From positions 1 to 8,709 of the forward strand of contig JABJMI010000746.1 of NCBI GenBank assembly GCA_018659505.1: a DNA stretch of 8,709 bases. The letters are read 5' to 3'. This document shows, piece by piece, positions 1 through 7,507 of this stretch; positions within the stretch are counted from its first letter, which is position 1, and the number at the start of each line of letters is the position of its first letter. This stretch comes from Planctomicrobium sp. Its GTDB lineage: Bacteria > Planctomycetota > Planctomycetia > Planctomycetales > Planctomycetaceae. The translations under genes were made by a program, and so were the position numbers. The notes beneath the pieces are model-generated. The model had not been told where the DNA came from. It saw nothing but the letters and a program-made list of their open reading frames with translations, and did no database searches.

Positions 1-1487
1 AGTTTGGTCAGAACCTGATCTCCTGCTTTCAACTTGAGATTGAGAAGATCCCACTGCCAGGCAGCGGTCAGTTGGCGACCTTCTGTTTCTTCGCCTGCTT
101 CTGTCTTCAGTGAGAGTGATTCCCAGTCCTGTCCATTGATTGAGAACTGCTGCTCAAGTTCAACAAGCGGTAAGTCGTCTTCGGCAATACCCTTCAAAGA
201 AAGGATGTCACTGGGCGGCAACAGAAGAGTTGATTCCTGCTGGTCAACAAAACCTGCTTTAGGGATCAAGTCAGCTTCCGGTCGAATTTCGTAGCGGGGA
301 GTAAAGACGTTTTGAAAACCTGTCTCCTTGGAGACAAGATGGACCTTATAAATCGCAGACTTCTCGACAGGGACAGTCGCGGACCAAAGCGGTGCCTTTC
401 CTTGGTGCTCTTTCGTCTCTAATTGAGTGAGTGGGATTCGTTGAAGTTCTTCCGAGTCGTCTAAATCAATTTGCAATTCTGCCTCTGAAACATCTTGGTC
501 AAGTTCCATGACCAGTTCGACTTCTGTCCCTATGAGAGCGAGTAAATCTCCGTGATTCTCAGTCACTTTCTTGTCTGAGAGTTGAGCGTATTCAGGGAAG
601 GCGAATGTTTTCTGGAAGGCTACGACATGTGGGCGGGGTTTTGCTTCGAGTCGAAAGCGTTCTGTAACCGCATCGCCTGCGAGAATTCGGTATTCAACGG
701 ACTCATTCCCGACATGCAGATTGGCTATGTACTCTGAATCGGTTTGACCGAGCATCGTTCGCTGTACGGTTCCGTCTTTCTCGGTGAATGATTCGAGAAT
801 GACTTCGTTCACATTGCCTCCACTGACAGCGACCGACACGGCAACTGTTTCATCCTCAGCGATCATCTGTGATTGAGGAGATGGTGCAAGAACCTCAACA
901 TGAATTCGAGAAACTCTCGCGAGATTCGCCCCTGGGAGAATCGCTCGGGTTGCTAACTGTCGGAAGCGAGGATCCTTGGCTGTCAGTAAAAACGCAGCAA
1001 CGGCAAAGAGCGCAACGGCAGCCAGCATCCACTTTGCTACCAACTTCATTGGTAGCAATTTGCGAACTCGGACTTGCGTCATTTGCTCCGCAACTTTGCC
1101 TTGCAAGAGACTTCGAAATACCGGCGAATCGTTGAGTGCCGCTTCATCATCAGTAGCAAGTTCGACCGCGGAGAGCAGATTCTCTCGCAGTTCAGGTTCG
1201 GTCATTTCCATCTGGGTCGCGATCTCTTCCATCGCTGGCAGATGAATCATGCGCCGTAGACAGGTGACCCATACCGCTATTGCAACACATATGTAAGCAG
1301 CACCACTGAGATACCAGCGAACCTGATCATCCAGCAACCAGTACCAGTCGATGGCAGAGACAATGGCAAAGCAAATCAGGAATGTGATAACGCCCGAACA
1401 AAGCCCCCGAGCGAGGATCAACATGAACCGCCGGCGTCGGAATTGTTCTAACTTTTTAGCGACGACAGGAGCTAGATGAACGCTCAT
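1..1487 (-). CDS. Large membrane protein, DUF4175-like, N-terminal part (runs off left edge)
   Basis: I translated an uninterrupted reading frame of 495 codons from ATG 1487-1485 to the window edge; the stop lies outside. The start follows a weak GGGA ribosome site (1498-1495) 7 nt upstream. Residues 1-27 are basic (FRRRRF near 16-21). Hydrophobic helices lie at about 28-49, 58-77 and 149-169. A conserved-looking cytoplasmic loop between helices 2 and 3 contains MEEIATQMEMTEPELRENLLSA. After helix 3 comes a long, probably exported region of beta-rich Ig-like segments (for example EVLAPSPQSQMIAEDETVAV, FTPRYEIRPEADLIPKAGF, LPPSDILSLKGIAEDDLPLV). This layout matches the large planctomycete membrane proteins related to DUF4175 that follow moxR-VWA genes and that normally continue into long coiled coils. 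The function is unknown. It is last in the visible operon, 44 nt after the VWA2 stop. The reading frame is certain, the family moderately so. Confidence 0.85.
   Translation of the reverse strand, partial: MSVHLAPVVAKKLEQFRRRRFMLILARGLCSGVITFLICFAIVSAIDWYWLLDDQVRWYLSGAAYICVAIAVWVTCLRRMIHLPAMEEIATQMEMTEPELRENLLSAVELATDDEAALNDSPVFRSLLQGKVAEQMTQVRVRKLLPMKLVAKWMLAAVALFAVAAFLLTAKDPRFRQLATRAILPGANLARVSRIHVEVLAPSPQSQMIAEDETVAVSVAVSGGNVNEVILESFTEKDGTVQRTMLGQTDSEYIANLHVGNESVEYRILAGDAVTERFRLEAKPRPHVVAFQKTFAFPEYAQLSDKKVTENHGDLLALIGTEVELVMELDQDVSEAELQIDLDDSEELQRIPLTQLETKEHQGKAPLWSATVPVEKSAIYKVHLVSKETGFQNVFTPRYEIRPEADLIPKAGFVDQQESTLLLPPSDILSLKGIAEDDLPLVELEQQFSINGQDWESLSLKTEAGEETEGRQLTAAWQWDLLNLKLKAGDQVLTK
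1034..1058. repeat. Perfect 10-bp inverted repeat inside a coding region
   Basis: The arms TTGCTACCAA (1034-1043) and TTGGTAGCAA (1049-1058) are exact reverse complements separated by 5 nt. They lie inside the last gene, where they encode LLPMKLVAK just before its third membrane helix. The mRNA could form a stable local hairpin here, possibly pausing ribosomes at a membrane segment. Chance is also possible, because only one such element was noticed in the genes. Confidence 0.5.
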
Positions 1488-1531
1488 AGTATGATCCCAA
1501 ATTCAGGATTGAACGAATGATATCAAATTGT

Positions 1532-4336
1532 TTAAAGAAGCCCGACGCGCTTACGCAAGATCCACTCTAAAGTCAGTAACGCAATGATCATCGCAAACCA
1601 CCAGTAACTTTGCCAGAGAATTGTTTCAGATTCAATGACGCGTCCGTGACTAAGTGGGCTGAGTAATTCTGGGAGACGGCTGATCTCTTCCTCTCTGAGG
1701 AAGGTTCCGCCACTCACTTCTGACATTTGTTCTAGGAGTTCATAGTTCGCGGATGTCTGTGCCAGTTCGTCGGTTTCATTAGCTTCGACAATGAACTGGC
1801 TCCTCGCCTTGAAAGCAGAATCGCTGAAGCCGGACGCTCGCATGGAAACTTCGTATTCGCCAGCAGGAAGCGAAGTCGACGTACCGCGATAGAGACCGGG
1901 AATTTCAACATCTTTTGTAAGATGAACATTGCCAACGATTTGTCCGTCTTTCCAAAGCAGTGCTTCTGCATTCGCATCCGAGACCGGTTTACCATCCACA
2001 CCTAGCAAGCGAGCACGAATACCAACTGTGGCTCCTGCTTGATAACGAACTTGACCAGTATCGAGCGAAACGAATTCGTCACTCACTGAAAATGGACGAG
2101 GGATGACATAGCGAGCGATTTGATTCCAGATACGTTGATGCCATAAATCCGCTGTCTTATAACGCCACCGCCAACTTTCATCAAAAGCAAGATACAAAAC
2201 TCGTCCTGCACCGAAACGTCGTGAGACCATTGCTGGGTACTGGTTCTCTTCAATCACTGCTTCAGCGAGAACTTCAGCACCTGCCAAGGCTTCCACCGGA
2301 ATCACTGTGTGCGGAGCGGGGAGTTGCGTCCAGAACTCGCTGTTCTCCTGTTTGTCGACTTGCAGGCGAAGTGCCGTTTCTGCGGCTCCGATGTCGGTGA
2401 GTTGAAGTTGAGTCGGCAGAGATGCAAAGGTTTTGTCGCTCCACTCGACTGGGATTAGACTTTCAATTTCTGAATCGAGATAGGTTTGCAAAGTTCGACG
2501 TTGACCGTCAATGAAGATGATCCCACCACCGCGGAGTTCTACAAATTCTTTGAGCCAAAGTAGTTCTTGTTCTTGAAAGAGGTCGCGTTGAATTTCTCCG
2601 AAGACAATCAGATCGTACTCGAATAAATCGTCTCGACTGACTGGGAATTGATCCGCTTGTTCGCCCCGTGGAAGTTGAACTTCATCAGTCCCGAGACCTG
2701 CGATAATCGTATTCACCGTCCATTGCTCATCACGTTCAAAAACATTTCTGAGGTAACGTGTTTCCCAACGAGAACGCCCATCAAGAATGAGAATGCGATG
2801 GCTTTCAGTGATAACTCCCAAGTGAAGTTCACGGAAGTTGTTTTCAGTTTCAGATTCGTTACTTAAAGGGACGACAGCGGCAGTCAATTTGAGTTGTCGA
2901 ACGAGTTGTTCAACATCATCTGTAGAGAGTATGGAATCTTCCTCGATCAGTTCTGCGACCGAGAATTCAAACTCAACTCGACGCTCAGCAACATTTTGTG
3001 AGATCAACTCTGCTTGCCAGAGCACTTTGTCTTCATGACTAATCTGCGCGATAAACGGCATTCCCGCGGGCATTGAGTCTCGTAAAGTGATCGCTCCACG
3101 GATTCTGTCGGTTTTAAAAACAGTGTCAGGCGCTTCAATACCGATCAAAGCAATATCGGCTGCCGGAGTTTCTGCTCCCATGGCAACGCCATAAATTTGC
3201 GTATTCTGTTGTCCGAGGACTCTCGCCATTTGGATTGGAGACGAGCCTGAATTATGATTGCCATCGCTGATGATCACAATCGCTTTCTGAGCAGATTTAG
3301 CTTGCTCGCTGCCTTCTTTGCTTTCATCAATTTTCTGATTTGCCACGATACCAGAACTTAAATTTGTCTCCATTGTGTAGGAGATTTCTGGTGACGAGCT
3401 TTGTTGCTGGTTTTCGTTGGAAGCATCTTCAAAATTCAGAATTGTAGCGGCTTCACCTTGTAGCGAGAAAATCTCAACATCGTGATACTTCTGAAGTTCT
3501 TGCAGAACTTTCGTCGGTGATTCAGCGATGGCTATTTCCGCTCGTCGCCAACGGGAGGTGACATCGAATTGAGTAATCGCTGAAGTTGGGGAGTCGGCTC
3601 CTGAACCTGAATTGGCAGCCAGAGTTGATTGGAATTCTTCAAGAAGTCGTTCCTTGATGGCAGTGACGTTCTGAGAGAGAGCACTGAGTTCCTCAATTGA
3701 TTGGGTCATCAGGTTCTCTTTCTTTTCGAAAGCGGTGAAAGGTTCCAGAACATCGACTTTAAACTGTTTCCCGTATGGAACGGGTAACTCTTTCTGGATG
3801 ACTCCAAACTGTTCATTGAACTTTGAGATAACGTCTTTCAACTGAGAGGTCTGTTCGGCAGTCAACCCTGTTTGCTGATCTTCCTCGGTTGAATTCGGTT
3901 GCTCTGTCAGTGAAGTAATGAAATTCGATAACTGTTGTTCAAATTCTGATTGAGTTCGGGAGAGTCGCGAGGCAAGCTCAGACAGACCGGTGTTCACGCT
4001 TTCTTTTGAAATCCAACCGAGTTCTTCGGCGATTTTAAGTTTTCTGGCAGCGGAGAGATGCCTGTCATTGAGGCTCATGCTCTTTGACTGATCGAGGAAG
4101 ATTTGCACTTTACCCAACTCACCGATTGTTTTTCGATGATGTAGCACCGGACTGGTGAGCATCATGATACCGAGGAAAAATGCAGTTGATCGCAGCAGCG
4201 GGAGGAACCACTTCATATGTCGCGGGAGATCGAAGCTTTCTCGCGAGTAATAGCGCCACGACATCCCGCAGACGATCAATGACAGTAATAATCCCCACCA
4301 CAGCGGGAGGTCACCCACAAATCTTAGACTTGTCAT
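1532..4336 (-). CDS. Membrane-anchored VWA protein with glutamine-amidotransferase-like domain (VWA2)
   Basis: This is a 934-residue protein. I chose ATG 4336-4334 because it forms an ATGA overlap with the preceding stop and has GAGGG 7 nt upstream; the longer open frame to 4417 lies wholly within the previous gene. Two membrane helices lie at about 13-29 and 43-64, and a C-terminal one at 911-927. The VWA domain begins after helix 2 with the metal-site motif D82-Q-S84-K-S86 and resumes at about 352 (IVIISDGNHN, then IYGVAMG). The roughly 240 residues between these are Gln/Glu/Ser-rich and partly coiled-coil-like. Beta-rich segments occupy about 395-505. An amidotransferase-like alpha/beta fold spans about 512-745 (HRILILDGRSRWE, LIVFGEI, RGGGIIFIDG, GAGRVLYLAFD) and lacks an obvious catalytic Cys. 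An Ig-like domain covers about 755-850. It probably acts in the envelope with the MoxR ATPase. Its substrate is unknown. Confidence 0.9.
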   Translation of the reverse strand: MTSLRFVGDLPLWWGLLLSLIVCGMSWRYYSRESFDLPRHMKWFLPLLRSTAFFLGIMMLTSPVLHHRKTIGELGKVQIFLDQSKSMSLNDRHLSAARKLKIAEELGWISKESVNTGLSELASRLSRTQSEFEQQLSNFITSLTEQPNSTEEDQQTGLTAEQTSQLKDVISKFNEQFGVIQKELPVPYGKQFKVDVLEPFTAFEKKENLMTQSIEELSALSQNVTAIKERLLEEFQSTLAANSGSGADSPTSAITQFDVTSRWRRAEIAIAESPTKVLQELQKYHDVEIFSLQGEAATILNFEDASNENQQQSSSPEISYTMETNLSSGIVANQKIDESKEGSEQAKSAQKAIVIISDGNHNSGSSPIQMARVLGQQNTQIYGVAMGAETPAADIALIGIEAPDTVFKTDRIRGAITLRDSMPAGMPFIAQISHEDKVLWQAELISQNVAERRVEFEFSVAELIEEDSILSTDDVEQLVRQLKLTAAVVPLSNESETENNFRELHLGVITESHRILILDGRSRWETRYLRNVFERDEQWTVNTIIAGLGTDEVQLPRGEQADQFPVSRDDLFEYDLIVFGEIQRDLFQEQELLWLKEFVELRGGGIIFIDGQRRTLQTYLDSEIESLIPVEWSDKTFASLPTQLQLTDIGAAETALRLQVDKQENSEFWTQLPAPHTVIPVEALAGAEVLAEAVIEENQYPAMVSRRFGAGRVLYLAFDESWRWRYKTADLWHQRIWNQIARYVIPRPFSVSDEFVSLDTGQVRYQAGATVGIRARLLGVDGKPVSDANAEALLWKDGQIVGNVHLTKDVEIPGLYRGTSTSLPAGEYEVSMRASGFSDSAFKARSQFIVEANETDELAQTSANYELLEQMSEVSGGTFLREEEISRLPELLSPLSHGRVIESETILWQSYWWFAMIIALLTLEWILRKRVGLL

Positions 4337-6252
4337 ATTCTCACCCTCGAAAAGCGTTGCTGAAGGACGAGTTCGAGGAACATCAGCGTCAATAATCCAG
4401 CGAGTACATATTTCCATATCTCGCGACCATTTCGCCGCAAGCGATCTTGTTTCAGGTATTCCCGAGCCGATTCAAGCATCGTTGCACCGGCTGACTCTGC
4501 AACATCTTTAAGCTTCGCAGTCTCGATGGTTCCGGGGATCGATTCGTCTCTTGAAGTTGAAGAAACAAAATGAAATGCTTGTTCACTGGGCAAAGACATT
4601 CTGTACACGCCCGGTCGCAGAGTCTGTTCGAACTGAGCATAATTCAGACGACCTTGCACATAAGTTTGGGCGAGTTGGGTTGTTGCTTCAGGAGTTGTGA
4701 CTGAGAGTGTCTCGGTCGTTTCCTCACTGCTTAGTAAGGCGATAGCGGGTGTCCCGGATGGAATGTTTTGCGGCGGGATATTTCTTGAGGCGAGATAAGT
4801 GACCAGTTGTTGCATGAGTGGAACATAAATCGGTTTCATTGGCAGATCGTTCCACTCAGCATCGCAAGTGGTAGCGAATTGTAGAACCACACCGTTACCG
4901 AATGATTTTTCGACGAGCAGTGGATCGCCAGTCGAGAGTCTGGCAATGACAACGGGTGCAGCATCTGGGGTTTCATCGTCATCGGAAGATTTATTGATCT
5001 CTAAGTTGGATGGTTCTTCCAGTGTATACCAGCGTTGAATTTCTGCTGAAGAAAGGTCGCCGTTTTGAGTGTTGTTGAAATAGTCGAGTGCAGGGTGTTC
5101 GAAATGCTGGGCGACAACTTGAGAACTCTCGCTGCCGTCCTGGTTTCCTTTCAATGTGAGATATGGAAAGGGCAACAGTCCATTTCCATTCGCAAAGAAT
5201 TTCTCGCGCGACCAGTTCAAGTCGACTTTGTTCCCCGCACAAATGAAGAGTGCTCCACCGGTCTCAACGAATGTTTTCAAAGCATCTAATTGTTGATCAT
5301 TCAGCTTATCGACATTCGCCAGAACGACGACCTTCATTGCTTCAAGAGTTTCCGCCTTCAGTTCATTCGTTGTGACGGTTTTACTTTCAATTAAATCAGC
5401 GAGTGTGAGACGACCAAAGGTGAATGGCGTGAGTGCTACGGCAAGGAAATCGGTTTCGCTCTGTAGCGGTTCTTGACTTGGAGCACCGTCGACAAGAAGC
5501 ACAGGCAAGCTTTCCCAGACAGAGAACGCCGCTGAAAGTTTGTTGTCGGTTTTGAGGTCGTCATTCGCCATGACTTCAAATTCGACAACATGAGACCCCG
5601 CAGTTGTAAACGTCACTGGGAAGAGTGCCTGCGAAGAACTGTTGCCTGCAAGTCCTACCTGCGAGACGCTTTCTTCTTGTCCATCAATCTTCAGGACGAT
5701 TCGAAGAGTATCGATGTTTTCGCTGCCATGATTACGGACGTTCGCGCGGATATCGAGTCGCTGACCGATTCCTAAGACTCGGCTTGGGTAGTCGAGTGAA
5801 TCAATTGAAACATTTGCCGTCAAAGGTTTCCCAATCTGAATGAATGTCAGGGCAGGGGGGAGTTCGATACTGGATAGCTGCTCTTGGATGACATCCGACG
5901 GTGAAGTCTTTCCTTTCGTCCAATCCGCTGACTGAAAATCGCTGAGGACAATAATTTCCCGCCGTGGATGTGACATTCCCGTGCTAATCGCCAATGCTTC
6001 ATTGAGAGCGGCTGACATGTCGCTGGCTCCAAAGCCGGCTTGTGTCGCCTTCAATTTTCGCACCACTGCATCTGCGTCAAAGATCGGTTGCTCGAAGAGA
6101 GTTGATGGCTTCTCACCCGTGAAGACGATCGAGAAATCTGTCCCACGAGGTGACGATTCGATAAGCTCCGCAGCGGCAGAAACAGCACTCTCAAATCGAG
6201 AATTGCTCCCTTCAAGTGTTTCCATTGAGTAGCTGTTGTCGAGAAGGATCAC
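4333..6252 (-). CDS. BatA-type VWA protein, VWA-to-C-terminus part (VWA1)
   Basis: The open frame of 639 residues starts at GTG 6252, but coding sense extends up to 6273, immediately after an in-frame TAA. The GTG has no well-placed ribosome site (AAGGGGA ends 16 nt upstream) and would clip the first beta strand, so this is best read as the distal part of one gene starting at 6528. Counting from GTG: VWA domain about 1-140 with the metal site D5-N-S7-Y-S9 (LLDNSYSM), FGASDMSAALNEAL and IIVLSDFQSADW; a CARDB-like beta domain about 143-245 (VRNHGSENIDTLRIVLKIDG); an amidotransferase-like fold about 247-365 (LPVLLVDGAPSQ, VVVLANVD, TGGALFICAGN) with no recognisable catalytic triad; a further mixed region with FGNGVVLQFATTCD; and a C-terminal membrane helix about 613-631 before a basic tail. 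The role is presumably as a membrane-complex subunit served by MoxR. Confidence 0.85.
   Translation of the reverse strand: MILLDNSYSMETLEGSNSRFESAVSAAAELIESSPRGTDFSIVFTGEKPSTLFEQPIFDADAVVRKLKATQAGFGASDMSAALNEALAISTGMSHPRREIIVLSDFQSADWTKGKTSPSDVIQEQLSSIELPPALTFIQIGKPLTANVSIDSLDYPSRVLGIGQRLDIRANVRNHGSENIDTLRIVLKIDGQEESVSQVGLAGNSSSQALFPVTFTTAGSHVVEFEVMANDDLKTDNKLSAAFSVWESLPVLLVDGAPSQEPLQSETDFLAVALTPFTFGRLTLADLIESKTVTTNELKAETLEAMKVVVLANVDKLNDQQLDALKTFVETGGALFICAGNKVDLNWSREKFFANGNGLLPFPYLTLKGNQDGSESSQVVAQHFEHPALDYFNNTQNGDLSSAEIQRWYTLEEPSNLEINKSSDDDETPDAAPVVIARLSTGDPLLVEKSFGNGVVLQFATTCDAEWNDLPMKPIYVPLMQQLVTYLASRNIPPQNIPSGTPAIALLSSEETTETLSVTTPEATTQLAQTYVQGRLNYAQFEQTLRPGVYRMSLPSEQAFHFVSSTSRDESIPGTIETAKLKDVAESAGATMLESAREYLKQDRLRRNGREIWKYVLAGLLTLMFLELVLQQRFSRVRI
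4344..4348 (-). promoter_or_regulatory. Shine-Dalgarno site for VWA2
   Basis: GAGGG lies 7 nt before ATG 4336-4334, within the last codons of VWA1. It selects this start over the upstream ATG at 4417 and supports coupled translation through the ATGA overlap. Confidence 0.8.
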
Positions 6253-6273
6253 TAACGAAACAGGAGTATCCCC

Positions 6274-6276
6274 TTA
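6274..6276 (-). other. In-frame TAA interrupting the BatA-VWA gene
   Basis: On the minus strand the sequence reads GCC CTC TAA GGG GAT ACT, with family-like sequence on both sides in the same frame, so this is a nonsense codon and not a frameshift. One base change would restore AAA, CAA or GAA (Lys, Gln, Glu). TAA is not a known recoding codon for selenocysteine or pyrrolysine. Confidence 0.9.
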
Positions 6277-6528
6277 GAGGGCTTGAGCTCCCGTCAACAC
6301 TGGTCGTGCCAGACAAAATGCCAACAATATCGGAATCGCGCAGCGAACCAATAAGAGAATCAATTGATCGATGCGAAATCGTTTGTGATTGACTTTAATG
6401 ACGGAGTCGAGCAGGTGCATCGCTCCCCATTCGACTGTCTTAAACCGACTTCGATTGAGAATATGAATGATCAGCGGAATCGCAAATGCCGCAGCACCAA
6501 AGATAAGACCTTGATTGAGGTAGGTCAT
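6274..6528 (-). CDS. BatA N-terminal double-transmembrane segment, cut off by in-frame TAA
   Basis: This frame encodes 84 residues and ends at TAA 6276-6274. ATG 6528-6526 overlaps the DUF58 stop as ATGA and has a strong GGAGGA site 7 nt upstream. The longer open frame to 6624 lies inside DUF58 and is rejected. The sequence is a standard BatA_N / TIGR02226 double-anchor domain: helix 1 at about 6-24 ([19 protein letters not shown]), a conserved-type loop ([16 protein letters not shown]), and helix 2 at about 55-75 ending in [12 protein letters not shown]. In relatives this segment leads directly into VWA strand 1. Here the next in-frame codons after TAA read GDTPVSLVILLDNSYSM, the expected continuation. 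Without the stop the gene would encode 731 residues. It is either a broken gene (or a sequence error) or a genuinely separate small anchor protein. Confidence 0.8.
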   Translation of the reverse strand: MTYLNQGLIFGAAAFAIPLIIHILNRSRFKTVEWGAMHLLDSVIKVNHKRFRIDQLILLLVRCAIPILLAFCLARPVLTGAQAL

Positions 6529-7430
6529 TTCGATTTCCTCCTCAATGCCAGATATGACGCCAATGTGTCCGCATACGGTTGATCTGTCGTCATTGGAACG
6601 AGACTGATTTTGTGACGGTGGCAACCCTTCGTCAGTTGCGTCCGGTAGTCGTCGAGCTTTTCAAGATAGGCTCTACGGATTTGTGCGGGGTCAACTAAAT
6701 GTTTGTTGTTTGCAGTTTCCAGAGAAGCAAATTGTGTCCATTGCCTAAACGGGAAATCGAGTTCGTCTGGATCCCAAATTTGAAAGATGATGATTTCATG
6801 ATTTGCATGACGGAAATGTGCCAGCGATTTCATGAGCTGTTCAACATCTCCAAACAAGTCCGAAAAGATGACTAGCAAGCCTCGACGTTGAATCTTGGCA
6901 ACCATCTGGTGGAAGACATGACCAAGTTCGGTTTCGAATTCTGGTTTCTGCTTAGCGAGTTCGGTGATGATCGCCTGAAGATGCTTCGGTCTCGCTCGCG
7001 GAGGAATGTACCGACGAACTTTCTTATCGAAGGTCACCAAACCTACGCTGTCTTGCTGCTGCAACATTAAATGAGACAGGCACGCAGCTGTTCGTACGGC
7101 ATATTGATGTTTGGTTACTCCTCGACTTCGCGATCCGCTGTACTTCATCGAACCACTGGAATCGAGCAAGATCGTGCAGCGAAGATTGGTCTCTTCTTCA
7201 TACTCTCGAATGAAGAGTTTGTCCGTCTTGCCAAAGAGTTTCCAATCGATAGTGCGAACATCGTCTCCATGCACGTATGAGCGATGTTCTTTGAATTCGA
7301 CACTGAATCCTTTATGCGGCGAACGGTGCAGACCATTGCAGAAACCTTCCACGACCTGCTTTGCCATGACTTGCAGGTTCGTGAATTTGCTGAGATCTTG
7401 AGCAGAAAGGACGTCTGAAATATGAGGCAT
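6525..7430 (-). CDS. DUF58 / VWA-fold protein
   Basis: This is a 301-residue soluble protein with no signal peptide or membrane helix. The DUF58 signature is clear: [18 protein letters not shown] (about 33-50), then [19 protein letters not shown] (about 52-70) and [10 protein letters not shown]. The VWA metal site follows, D90-S-S92-G-S94 (ILLDSSGSM), then VGLVTFD (about 129-135) and [11 protein letters not shown] (about 185-195). The length is typical for the family. ATG 7430-7428 is the only reasonable start, because an in-frame TGA lies 13 codons upstream at 7469-7467. It has no clear Shine-Dalgarno sequence, unlike its neighbours, so it may depend on coupling to moxR or on the hairpin upstream. 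Its stop overlaps the BatA start. DUF58 proteins are habitual partners of MoxR ATPases, and this one is probably the cytoplasmic adaptor between the ATPase and the membrane VWA proteins. Confidence 0.95.
   Translation of the reverse strand: MPHISDVLSAQDLSKFTNLQVMAKQVVEGFCNGLHRSPHKGFSVEFKEHRSYVHGDDVRTIDWKLFGKTDKLFIREYEEETNLRCTILLDSSGSMKYSGSRSRGVTKHQYAVRTAACLSHLMLQQQDSVGLVTFDKKVRRYIPPRARPKHLQAIITELAKQKPEFETELGHVFHQMVAKIQRRGLLVIFSDLFGDVEQLMKSLAHFRHANHEIIIFQIWDPDELDFPFRQWTQFASLETANNKHLVDPAQIRRAYLEKLDDYRTQLTKGCHRHKISLVPMTTDQPYADTLASYLALRRKSK
6536..6541 (-). promoter_or_regulatory. Strong Shine-Dalgarno site for the BatA N-terminal gene
   Basis: GGAGGA lies 7 nt before ATG 6528-6526 and inside the last DUF58 codons. 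With the ATGA overlap it decides the start and points to coupled translation. Confidence 0.85.
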
Positions 7431-7471
7431 GAAAAACGATGCAGGCAGGATTGCGAGGATAATTCACTTAG

Positions 7472-7492
7472 CCCCCGGTGATCCACCGGGGG
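7472..7492. repeat. GC-rich perfect hairpin between moxR and DUF58
   Basis: CCCCCGGTG (7472-7480) and CACCGGGGG (7484-7492) are perfect 9-bp arms around a 3-nt centre. It begins 15 nt after the moxR stop and ends 42 nt before the DUF58 start. In the transcript it is followed by CTAAGTGAATTATCC with no U run, so it is not a standard intrinsic terminator. Plausible roles are an RNA stability or processing element that sets the moxR to DUF58 expression ratio, a transcription attenuator, or a copy of a dispersed palindromic repeat. I recall similar CCCCCGGTG palindromes between planctomycete genes but cannot confirm that here. Confidence 0.8.
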
Positions 7493-7507
7493 AAATGGTG
7501 GGACATT

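Noticed and set aside
34..1259. Plus-strand open frames of 60-90 codons at the left end
   Set aside because: They lie opposite the long minus-strand partial gene, overlap one another and show low-complexity Ser-rich antisense composition.
4337..4417. Upstream ATG at 4417 extending VWA2 by 27 residues
   Set aside because: It lies wholly inside the end of VWA1, and the internal ATG at 4336 has a good ribosome site and an ATGA overlap directly before the first membrane helix.
4991..5242. Short open frames on both strands inside the VWA and DUF58 genes
   Set aside because: They lie in alternate frames of genes with clear domains, and they lack ribosome sites and recognisable motifs.
6274..6276. 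Stop recoding as selenocysteine or pyrrolysine
   Set aside because: The codon is TAA; those systems use TGA and TAG.
6529..6624. Upstream ATG at 6624 extending the BatA anchor by 32 residues
   Set aside because: The extension is out-of-frame DUF58 sequence with no family character; ATG 6528 has GGAGGA and starts exactly at the anchor domain.
7472..7492. Hairpin as a Rho-independent terminator
   Set aside because: No T tract follows on either strand, and the genes on both sides belong together.
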